In this document: in pieces, positions 44,346 to 57,094 of the stretch
Position numbering within the stretch: the first letter of the stretch is position 1
Layout of the letters: the number at the start of each line of letters is the position of its first letter
Assembly: GCF_024753245.1 (NCBI RefSeq)
Contig: NZ_JANUGX010000011.1
Location: 62,001-126,000, forward strand
Reading direction: 5' to 3'
Source: Massilia norwichensis
GTDB taxonomy: Bacteria > Pseudomonadota > Gammaproteobacteria > Burkholderiales > Burkholderiaceae_D
DNA length: 64,000 nucleotides
The notes under the pieces: model-generated
What the model was told of the DNA's origin: nothing
Databases searched by the model: none
The model's input: only the letters and a program-made list of their open reading frames with translations
Made by a program: the position numbers and the translations under genes

Positions 44346-45374
44346 TTACTTTCCTTCCAGGCCTTTCAGCAGCGCCGCATGGAATGCCTTCGGATCCTGC
44401 ATCTGCGGCGCGTGGCCCATGTTATCGAACTCCACCAGCGTCGCATGCGGAATCGCCTTGGCGGCGCGCTTGCCCAGCTCCGCGTAGTTGCCCAGCTTCG
44501 GCCGCAGCTCGGCGGGCGCGGCGTCCTTGCCGATGGCCGTGTTGTCCTTCGTCCCGATCAGCAGCAGCACCGGCATCTTCAGCAGCGGGAATTCGTAGAC
44601 CACCGGCTGGGTGTAGATCATGTCGTACAGCAGGGCCGAATTCCAGGCCACGAGCTGCTTGCCCGGCCCGCGATAAAGACCGGCCAGCATCTGCACCCAG
44701 GGCTCGTACTCGGGCTTCCACTGGTTCACGTAATACGTCGATTTCTCGTAATTGCGGATCTTGTCGGCGGTCTGGCCCAGCTCGCGCTCGTACCATTTAT
44801 CGACGCCCAGCGAAGGCACACCCAGCGCCTTCCAGTCTTCCAGGCCGATGGGGTTGGCCAGCACCAGCTGCTCGGTCTGGTCCGGGTACAGCAGGCCGTA
44901 GCGCACCGCCAGCATGCCGCCGGTCGAGTGGCCCATCACGGTCGCCTTCTTGACGCCGATGGCCTCCAGCAGCGCGTGGGTGTTCGCGGCGAGCTGCTGG
45001 AAGCTGTACTGATAGTGCTCGGGTTTGCTCGACTTGCAAAAGCCGACCTGGTCCGGCGCCACCACGCGGTAGCCGGCTTTCGTCAACGCCTCGATACTCT
45101 CTTTCCACGTGGCGCCGCAGAAGTTCTTGCCGTGCAGGAGGACCATGGTACGGCCGTTGGGCTTGGCCGGCTTCACGTCCATGTAGGCCATGTGCAGCTG
45201 GACGCCCTGCGAGGCGAAGCGGTATTGCTGCACCGGATAGGGATAGTCGAAGCCTTCGAGTTCGGGGCCGTAGGCCGGCTCGGCGGCATGGGCGGCGGCG
45301 GCCACGGCAAGGGTCGACAACAGGGCAGCAAATTGGCGAACAGAAGGGCGAACAGAGCGGCAGGAAACAGGCAT
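44346..45374 (-). CDS. Exported alpha/beta hydrolase
   Basis: 342 residues with a signal peptide (ALLSTLAVAAAAHAAEP). The nucleophile elbow GHSTGG has Ser150, the oxyanion region is LLHGKNFCGATW, the acid is probably in LIGTKDNTAIG and the base is His321 in NMGHAPQ. Close in style to epoxide-hydrolase/haloperoxidase-type periplasmic hydrolases; the substrate is unknown. It lies between the DUF5694 gene (51 bases upstream) and the cupin gene. Confidence 0.87.
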   Translation of the reverse strand: MPVSCRSVRPSVRQFAALLSTLAVAAAAHAAEPAYGPELEGFDYPYPVQQYRFASQGVQLHMAYMDVKPAKPNGRTMVLLHGKNFCGATWKESIEALTKAGYRVVAPDQVGFCKSSKPEHYQYSFQQLAANTHALLEAIGVKKATVMGHSTGGMLAVRYGLLYPDQTEQLVLANPIGLEDWKALGVPSLGVDKWYERELGQTADKIRNYEKSTYYVNQWKPEYEPWVQMLAGLYRGPGKQLVAWNSALLYDMIYTQPVVYEFPLLKMPVLLLIGTKDNTAIGKDAAPAELRPKLGNYAELGKRAAKAIPHATLVEFDNMGHAPQMQDPKAFHAALLKGLEGK

Positions 45375-45425
45375 CGTGCATCCTCGGTAGATTGCGATGC
45401 CTGCGAGTCTAGCCGATCCGCCGCA

Positions 45426-46505
45426 TCACTTCAGCACCGCTGCCGCATCGACGATATCCACGCCCTGCAGCTGCCCCAGCCAGGCATCGAACCAGGGCTT
45501 GTGCGAGGCGCCCACGATCGACAGCACGCGCGCCGCCGGGCGTTCGCGGAAGGTCTCGCGGATGTTGGCGACCATGCGCAGGTTGCGCACCTCCCAGCCG
45601 CCGACGAACATGCGCGGATAGCCCTCCGGCGACGGCGAGCGCATGGCCGGGACGATATTGCCTTCGGCGAGCACCCGCAGGGACTGGGGGTCGTTGACCG
45701 AGCGGTACAGAGGCAGCAGGTCCGGCGCTGCCTTCAACGGCTCTTCGCGCTTGTTCATCGCGTCCAGCGCGGCGGCGCCTGAAGCCCAGGCGGCTTCCAG
45801 GGCCTTGAGGAAGGGCTTGATGTCCGGGACGTCGATCTTGTCGCCGGTATGGTTGTCGACGGCGTGGACCTGCTCCAGGCCCAGGCGGGACGCCAGACGC
45901 GCGGCAATCTGGATGCTCTCGTTGTTGCGCTTGCCGAGCCGTTCGAGCTGTTCGACCAGCGCGGCGCTCAGGCTGTCGCCGGCGTGCCGCTCGGCCTCGG
46001 GCAGGCGCAGCCACTGCACGTAGGCCGATACCGGTTCGTTCGCCGCCAGGAACAGCGCGGCCAGGCGCCGCCGCTGGGCCGGTGCCGGCGGCGTGGGCTG
46101 TGCGGGCCAGGCCTTGAGCGTCTTGCGCACTTCGTCGAGCGCCGCCGGTATCTCCAGACCGGTGGCTTCTCGCGCCTCGGCGGGCGCGGTGCAAAAGTCG
46201 GTACCGTATTTGGCCGGCTGGCGCAGCGCCAGGTCGCAATCCTCGCCCGGCTCGTCCTCGATCGTGATGATCTCGGGCCTGAAGCCGGCCAGGCGGTCCA
46301 GCACACCGTCCAGCGCCGCCGGCTTGAAGCTCTTCGGCATCTCGCGCAGATGCACCGTGCCCAGCACCAGTACCTGCGCCCGCGCGCCGACCATATCGCG
46401 ATCGAGCACCGTCAGGTCGATCTGCGACTGCGCGTGCGCGGCAACCGGTACGGCAAGCGGCGCCGCCGCGATCGCTCCCCAAATCCACTTCGTCCACTTG
46501 CCCAT
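45426..46505 (-). CDS. DUF5694 domain protein, exported
   Basis: 359 residues with a signal peptide (WGAIAAAPLAVPVAAHAQ). QVLVLGTVHLREMPKSFKPA and the late VLSIVGASHKPWFDAWLGQL resemble the TraB/PrgY-like GTVH and GxxH pattern of putative metalloproteases, consistent with DUF5694. AGGAG 9 bases upstream fixes ATG 46505. Function is unproved. First gene of a likely three-gene unit with the hydrolase and cupin genes. Confidence 0.78.
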   Translation of the reverse strand: MGKWTKWIWGAIAAAPLAVPVAAHAQSQIDLTVLDRDMVGARAQVLVLGTVHLREMPKSFKPAALDGVLDRLAGFRPEIITIEDEPGEDCDLALRQPAKYGTDFCTAPAEAREATGLEIPAALDEVRKTLKAWPAQPTPPAPAQRRRLAALFLAANEPVSAYVQWLRLPEAERHAGDSLSAALVEQLERLGKRNNESIQIAARLASRLGLEQVHAVDNHTGDKIDVPDIKPFLKALEAAWASGAAALDAMNKREEPLKAAPDLLPLYRSVNDPQSLRVLAEGNIVPAMRSPSPEGYPRMFVGGWEVRNLRMVANIRETFRERPAARVLSIVGASHKPWFDAWLGQLQGVDIVDAAAVLK

Positions 46506-46692
46506 CCCGCCATCTCCTTTCGATCCTTGGTTGCGATAGCTGATCAATGTAGGCAGAACCCGGAACAGCCACAACGACGAAGTGGACAGGATGCAAATTT
46601 CATGGCCCAGAATGCCGACACGCCGGATCGGCGGCTGGGCCGATCGCGGAATGCGGTTTCGATGACCCCGGTGCCGGAAACGGGAACGAAAC

Positions 46693-48561
<1,869 letters not shown>

Positions 48562-48620
48562 AGACGGACCAGCTAATCACGAACCTCGAAAGGATCGATC
48601 ATACCCTAGTCCGAAGCGGC

Positions 48621-50303
48621 TCAATCCAATGCGATCAAGGCCACCGGCGCCCGCAGCTCGAACTGCACCTTGCCTTTCGCAACCACGGCGCTCTTGCCGG
48701 TGTACCAGTCGCGCACGGTCTGGCCGTCCGAGAACACCCCGGCGACCGGAATCGCCACGCTGCGGTCCTGCGGCAGGTCGAGCGCGACCACCACGCGGTC
48801 GCTCACGCCGTTCCTGTCAATGGTGCGCTTGAAAACGTAGGGGCTGGCCTGCAGCATCTGGTGCATGCCCGCGCCCACGGCCGGATGCGCGTGGCGGAAG
48901 CGGCCCAGACGTGCCCAGTGGTCGCGGACCTCGGCCACGCCGAACAGGCCGACGCGGGTGTTGTTCTTCAGCTGGTCCCAGTTCATGAAGGAGCGCAGGT
49001 TGGCGTCGCCTTCCGCGCCCTCGATCTTGAGCACGCGCGCGGTTTCGTCGCCGTAGTAGACCTGGGCCGCGCCCGGCGCCAGCAGCAGTTTGTTGGCCGC
49101 TTCCATCGGATGCTGGCGCAGCGCGTCGAAGGGGTTGCCGTCGTCGTGCGAGTCCAGGTAGTTCAGTACCGAGACGCCCTTCAGCGGGCCGTGCAGCGCC
49201 TGCGAATACGAAGAGAACAGCTGCTCGTAGCCCTGGCGCGCATCGCCCGCCATGCTGAAGTTGATCATGCTGTCGAAGCCGTTGCTGTAATAGTCGGCCT
49301 TCGTGCCGCCGTCGTAGGTGAATTCGCGGCCGGCCTTGAGCGAATAGCCGTAGGTTTCGGCGGTCATGAAGAACGGCAGGTCGCCCAGCTTGGCCACCGT
49401 CTGCTTGCCGGCCGGGGTGCGCTTCCAGTCCTCGTAGGCGCTGCCGGCGACCTTCTTGAGTTCCTTCCAGATGCCCGGCTCGGTGTGCTTGACGGTGTCG
49501 GCGCGGAAGCCGTCGAAGCCATACTTGCGCACCCAGTCGGCATGCCATTTCATCAGGTAGTAGCGCGGCGCGCGCGGGTAGCCGGTGCGCTTGAAGAAGT
49601 CGTTCAGCTCGGCCGTCTCGCGCTCGTAGCGCCCTTCCTTCTTCCACTTGGCGACCAGCGCCGGCGGCACATCGACCTTCTCGTTGCTGTCGGTGCGGAA
49701 GTCCGGCAGGTTCTTCACCAGCGTGCACTCGACCGTACCCTTGAAGTCCTTGAAGTTACAGGCAGGCTCGGTGCGCACCCAGCCGGCCGGCCACACCGGG
49801 TCTTCCGCGGTCACGGGACCGGTGTGGTTCATCACCACGTCCAGCAGCACGCGAATGCCGCGCGCGTGGGCGGCGTCGACCAGCTCGTGCATCTCCTTTT
49901 CGGTGCCGAGATTCGCATCGACGGCCGTGAAGTCGCGCGCCCAGTAGCCGTGGAAGCCGTAGGATTTACCGGTGCCCTCGTCGGTCGAGCCGTGGATCTG
50001 CTCGACCGGCGGCGTGATCCAGATCGCGTCCACGCCCAGGTCGTCGAAGTAGCCTTCCTTGATTTTCTGCGTGACCCCGGCCAGGTCGCCGCCCATGAAG
50101 CCGCGGGCGACAGCCGCATCGTCCTTGCGGCCATAGGCGTGGTCATTGGCCGGGTTACCGTTGTTGAAGCGGTCCGTCAGCAGGAAGTAGACGGTCGCGT
50201 TCTCCCAGGTGAACGGCTTTCCTTTGACCGGCGCCAGGTCCGGCGCGGCGGACGCGGTGCCGAAGGCGAGCATCAGGGAAACGGCAAGGGCAGAAAATTT
50301 CAT
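48621..50303 (-). CDS. Secreted alpha-amylase (GH13, MalS-like)
   Basis: 560 residues with a signal peptide (LAVSLMLAFGTASAAP). Catalytic residues: Asp269 (GFDGFRADTVKH), Glu316 (FMTAETYGY) and Asp387 (YLDSHDDGNPFD). TVYFLLTDRFNNGNPANDHA and LLDVVMNHTGPV are the other GH13 conserved blocks. It endo-hydrolyses alpha-1,4 glucans in the periplasm or outside. It is the third gene of the MFS - pgm - amylase series, separated from pgm by a REP pair. Confidence 0.95.
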   Translation of the reverse strand: MKFSALAVSLMLAFGTASAAPDLAPVKGKPFTWENATVYFLLTDRFNNGNPANDHAYGRKDDAAVARGFMGGDLAGVTQKIKEGYFDDLGVDAIWITPPVEQIHGSTDEGTGKSYGFHGYWARDFTAVDANLGTEKEMHELVDAAHARGIRVLLDVVMNHTGPVTAEDPVWPAGWVRTEPACNFKDFKGTVECTLVKNLPDFRTDSNEKVDVPPALVAKWKKEGRYERETAELNDFFKRTGYPRAPRYYLMKWHADWVRKYGFDGFRADTVKHTEPGIWKELKKVAGSAYEDWKRTPAGKQTVAKLGDLPFFMTAETYGYSLKAGREFTYDGGTKADYYSNGFDSMINFSMAGDARQGYEQLFSSYSQALHGPLKGVSVLNYLDSHDDGNPFDALRQHPMEAANKLLLAPGAAQVYYGDETARVLKIEGAEGDANLRSFMNWDQLKNNTRVGLFGVAEVRDHWARLGRFRHAHPAVGAGMHQMLQASPYVFKRTIDRNGVSDRVVVALDLPQDRSVAIPVAGVFSDGQTVRDWYTGKSAVVAKGKVQFELRAPVALIALD

Positions 50304-50327
50304 GCAAGGTCCTTATTCAAGTTGCCT

Positions 50328-50408
50328 CGTCATTCCCGCGGAAGCGGGAATCCATGCTGAGTCGGCTGAAGTGGCTCATTATGGATTCCCGCCTTCGCGG
50401 GAATGACG
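50328..50408. repeat. REP-like paired palindrome, copy E
   Basis: CGTCATTCCCGCGGAAGCGG and the inverse GGATTCCCGCCTTCGCGGGA face each other across a spacer with GCTGAGTCGGCTGAAGTGGC. It lies between pgm and the amylase gene and could reduce or stabilise transcript passing between them. Confidence 0.8.
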
Positions 50409-50417
50409 GGGGTGGGG

Positions 50418-52121
<1,704 letters not shown>

Positions 52122-52134
52122 AATGTGTCGCAAC

Positions 52135-53460
52135 TTACTTTTCGGCTTTATCCGTGACAAACATCGTCAATACGGCCGCCAGCACCATGCAGGCGCCGCC
52201 CAGTACCAGGGTGTTGACCGTGTGGCCGCCGAACAGGTGCTTGGTGAAGAAGCCGAGCAGCAGGCCGCTGACGATCTGCGGAATTGTGATGAAGAAGTTG
52301 AACAGACCCATGTAGTAGCCCATGCGGCTGGCGGGCAGCGCGCCGGCCAGGATCGCATACGGCATGGTCAGGATGCTGGCCCAGGCGATGCCCACGCCGA
52401 TCATCGGCAGGGTCAGCATCGCCTTGTCATGGATGAAGAACATGCTGGCCAGCGACAGGCCGCCGATCGTCAGCGACAGCGCGTGGCAGAACTTGCGGCT
52501 GGTGGCGCGCGCCAGCACCGGCAGCAGGAAAGCCGCCAGGGCCGACACACCGCTATAAATCGCGAACATCACGCCGACGTAGTTGCCGGCTTCCTGGTAC
52601 GCAGCCGATTGCGCGTCGGTGGTGCCGTAGACGTTGTCGGCGATCGCGGTGCCGGTGTAGATCCACATCGCGAACAGCGCGATCCAGCTGAAGAACTGGA
52701 CGAAGGCCAGCTGCACCATGGTTTTCGGCATCTGGCCGAAGCCGCCGACGATCTCGCGCAGGGCCACGCCGAAGCTGCGCGCGTGCTTGCGCTGGGCCTG
52801 GAAGCGGTCCATGTCCGGCGGCGGCAGTTCGGTGGCGGTGAACACGGTCCAGCTGACGGCGGCCAGGAACACGGCGCCGCCGACGTAGAAGGAGTAGCGT
52901 ACGGTGTCCGGGATCGCGCCGTTCACCGGCACGTTGGACACGCCCAGGTAGTCCGAGAAGATCATCGGCAGCAGCGAGGCGATCACCGCGCCGCAGCCGA
53001 TGAAGAAGGTCTGCATCGCGAAGCCCGCGGTCTGCTGCGAGGTATCGAGCTTGTCGCCCACAAAAGCGCGGAACGGCTCCATCGACACGTTGATCGCGGC
53101 GTCCATCATCCACAGCACGGCCACCGCCATCCAGACGGCCGAGGAATTCGGCATCAGGAACAGGGCGATGGCGGCCAGGATGGCGCCCAGGAAGAAGAAG
53201 GGACGGCGGCGGCCCCAGGTCGGGTGCCAGGTATTGTCGCTGAGGTAGCCGATGATGGGCTGCACCAGCAGGCCCGTCACGGGCGCGGCCAGCCAGCCGA
53301 GCGGCAGGTCGTCGGCCGATGCGCCGAGCGTGGCGAAGATCCGGCTGGTGTTCACGTTCTGCAGGGCGAAGCCGAACTGGATGCCGAAGAAGCCGAAGCT
53401 CATGTTCCACAGCTGCCAGAACGACAGGCGCGGCTTGAGCGAATGAGTTTGCATTTCCAT
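52135..53460 (-). CDS. MFS disaccharide transporter (SLC45/MalA-like)
   Basis: 441 residues, 12 membrane segments. LSFWQLWNMSFGFFGIQFGF and GYLSDNTWHPTWGRRRPFFF are typical of the bacterial sucrose/maltose MFS group related to SLC45. It should import maltose or short maltodextrins across the inner membrane. It is the first gene of the operon with pgm and the amylase; a promoter and a TGTAGT-type site lie upstream. Confidence 0.9.
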   Translation of the reverse strand: MEMQTHSLKPRLSFWQLWNMSFGFFGIQFGFALQNVNTSRIFATLGASADDLPLGWLAAPVTGLLVQPIIGYLSDNTWHPTWGRRRPFFFLGAILAAIALFLMPNSSAVWMAVAVLWMMDAAINVSMEPFRAFVGDKLDTSQQTAGFAMQTFFIGCGAVIASLLPMIFSDYLGVSNVPVNGAIPDTVRYSFYVGGAVFLAAVSWTVFTATELPPPDMDRFQAQRKHARSFGVALREIVGGFGQMPKTMVQLAFVQFFSWIALFAMWIYTGTAIADNVYGTTDAQSAAYQEAGNYVGVMFAIYSGVSALAAFLLPVLARATSRKFCHALSLTIGGLSLASMFFIHDKAMLTLPMIGVGIAWASILTMPYAILAGALPASRMGYYMGLFNFFITIPQIVSGLLLGFFTKHLFGGHTVNTLVLGGACMVLAAVLTMFVTDKAEK

Positions 53461-53510
53461 CTGTGTCCCCTAACGCTGCCCGGATTCGTGCCGGACCAGC
53501 TCCATGTAGC

Positions 53511-53539
53511 AAAGTAACATGGGGATTGTTGAGTGTCAA
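53511..53539 (-). promoter_or_regulatory. Promoter of the MFS-pgm-amylase operon
   Basis: On the minus strand TTGACA (53539-53534) is followed after 17 bases by TACTTT (53516-53511). A TG one base before the hexamer makes an extended -10. It begins just after the helicase terminator. Confidence 0.5.
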
Positions 53540-53545
53540 CGTAAC

Positions 53546-53567
53546 AACGCCCGCGGACGCGGGCGTT
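53546..53567 (-). terminator. Terminator downstream of the helicase gene
   Basis: AACGCCCGCG (53546-53555) and CGCGGGCGTT (53558-53567) make a 10-bp stem with a 2-base centre. On the minus strand it is followed by only GTTGTTAC; on the plus strand by TTG. Confidence 0.6.
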
Positions 53568-53568
53568 T

Positions 53569-53583
53569 TGTAGTCAAATTACG
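53569..53583. promoter_or_regulatory. HexR/RpiR-like operator, site 2
   Basis: TGTAGT-CAA-ATTACG matches TGTART-N3-AYTACA except for the last base. It lies about 30 bases upstream of the -35 of the MFS-pgm-amylase promoter, a position more usual for activation than repression. Confidence 0.45.
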
Positions 53584-53589
53584 ACTGCA

Positions 53590-55380
<1,791 letters not shown>

Positions 55381-55489
55381 GTAGGAAATTCTCTTAAAAA
55401 TTTGAGGCAAACCTACAGTTTACTCTTTCGCGGCCTGCAAGGCCCGATTATTTGATGCGGGGCGCCCGGAAAACGACGCCCCGCGCCGC

Positions 55490-57019
55490 TCAGCGGCGGG
55501 CGGAACCCGGCTGCCCCGCTGCCGCCACCGCCTCGATGAACTGCTTGTGGGTCGGCATGACATCGACACACTTGCCGATCACCCGCTCGATATCGCCGAG
55601 GATGCCGCGCAGCTCCTTGTCGCCCATCAGGTCGACCAGCGGGTTGTAGCCCACCGGGCGCACGCCCTGGCCATGCAGCACCTGCTGCCAGCCGATCGGC
55701 GTGAACAGCTCTTCGTTCTCGCGCACCACGCGGCCGTGGGCCTTGTACAGGTCCATCTTGCGGCGCAGCGTGTCCGGCACGGCCATCGTGCGCACGTGGT
55801 CCCAGAACGGGGTGTCGTCGCGGGCGGTGGCGTGGTAATGCAGGATCAGGAAGTCGCGGATGCGCTCGACCTCGAAGTCGCACTGGCGATTGAACTCGTC
55901 GATATCGGCCTGGTGGAAGCCGGCGTCCGGGAAGAAGGCCAGCAGGCGCGAGATGGTCGACTGGATCAGGTGGATCGAGGTCGATTCGAGCGGCTCGAGG
56001 AAGCCCGAGGACAGCCCGACCGCGACCACGTTCTTGTTCCATACCTTGTTGCGCTTGCCGGCCGTGAAGCGCAGCAGCTTCGGATCGGCCAGCGCCTCGC
56101 CGTCCAGGTTCGCCATCAGGATGCCGGCGGCTTCGTCGTCGCTCATGAAGCGGCTCGCGTACACGTGGCCGTTGCCGGTGCGGTGCTGCAGGCCGATGCG
56201 CCACTGCCAGCCGGCCGGCCTTGCGGTGGCGGTCGTATACGGCAGCAGTTCGCCGGACAGCGCGCAGGGCACGGCCCAGGCGCGGTCGCAGGGCAGCCAG
56301 TGGCTCCAGTCCTCGAAGCCTGTTTTGAGGGTCTGCTCGATCAGCAGGCCGCGGAAGCCCGTGCAATCCAGGAACAGGTCGCCGGCCACCACCTCGCCGC
56401 GCTCGAGCACCACCGATTCGATGAAGCCGTCGTTCGGGCGCTGGCGCACCTCGACCACCTTGCCTTCGGTGCGGCGCACGCCGTGCGCTTCGGCGTACTT
56501 GCGCAGGTAGCGCGCATACAGGCCGGCGTCGAGATGGAAGGCATACACGATCTCGGCCAGCGGCGAATTCGGGGTCTCGCTGGACGGCCGCATGAATTTG
56601 TTGGCGCGCGCCGCCATGCGGTTGATCGAAAAGTGTTCGAGGTCGGGCGCGATGCCGGCCTGGTAGGCCTTCAGCCAGTACTGGAAGAAGTCGACGGTCC
56701 AGAGGTCCTGGCCGAAGCGGCCGAAGCCGTGCATGTAGCGCTCGCCCGGACGGCTCCAGTCCTTGAACTCGATGCCGAGCTTGAAGGTGGCTTTCGTCTC
56801 GCGCACGAATTCGTCTTCGTTGATGCCGAGGACGTCGTTGAAGAGGCGGATCATCGGAATCGTCGATTCGCCGACGCCGACGGTGGAGATCTCGTCCGAT
56901 TCGACGAGGCGGATGGCGATCTTGCCCTGCAGCAGGCGGGACAGCGCGGCGGCGGCCATCCAGCCGGCGGTCCCGCCGCCGACGATCACGAGTTCTTGAA
57001 TGGGAGTCTGGGTGGTCAT
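55490..57019 (-). CDS. Tryptophan-halogenase-family flavoprotein
   Basis: 509 residues. FAD-binding GGGTAGW at 14-20, VGVGESTIP at 48-55, the lysine that forms the chlorinating intermediate in PrnA (Lys79) is matched by Lys80, and its Glu346 by Glu345 in LEPLES. The usual W-x-W-x-I-P motif reads WQWRIG (271-276), with Gly in place of Pro. Relatives of this kind are frequent next to sugar TonB receptors in Caulobacter, Xanthomonas and Shewanella, where no halogenated product is known. It follows the receptor gene with a terminator between them and no good ribosome binding site. Confidence 0.9.
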   Translation of the reverse strand: MTTQTPIQELVIVGGGTAGWMAAAALSRLLQGKIAIRLVESDEISTVGVGESTIPMIRLFNDVLGINEDEFVRETKATFKLGIEFKDWSRPGERYMHGFGRFGQDLWTVDFFQYWLKAYQAGIAPDLEHFSINRMAARANKFMRPSSETPNSPLAEIVYAFHLDAGLYARYLRKYAEAHGVRRTEGKVVEVRQRPNDGFIESVVLERGEVVAGDLFLDCTGFRGLLIEQTLKTGFEDWSHWLPCDRAWAVPCALSGELLPYTTATARPAGWQWRIGLQHRTGNGHVYASRFMSDDEAAGILMANLDGEALADPKLLRFTAGKRNKVWNKNVVAVGLSSGFLEPLESTSIHLIQSTISRLLAFFPDAGFHQADIDEFNRQCDFEVERIRDFLILHYHATARDDTPFWDHVRTMAVPDTLRRKMDLYKAHGRVVRENEELFTPIGWQQVLHGQGVRPVGYNPLVDLMGDKELRGILGDIERVIGKCVDVMPTHKQFIEAVAAAGQPGSARR

Positions 57020-57032
57020 GTTCACAGGATAC

Positions 57033-57066
57033 AAAAAAACCCCTTGCCGGGATACCTGGCAAGGGG
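57033..57066 (-). terminator. Intrinsic terminator between receptor and halogenase genes
   Basis: On the minus strand CCCCTTGCC (57066-57058) pairs with GGCAAGGGG (57048-57040) over 9 bp and runs into seven T residues (57039-57033). The halogenase ATG follows 13 bases later, so this works as an intercistronic terminator or attenuator. Confidence 0.88.
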
Positions 57067-57094
57067 CAATGTCAGCATCAAACCAACAGCAGAA

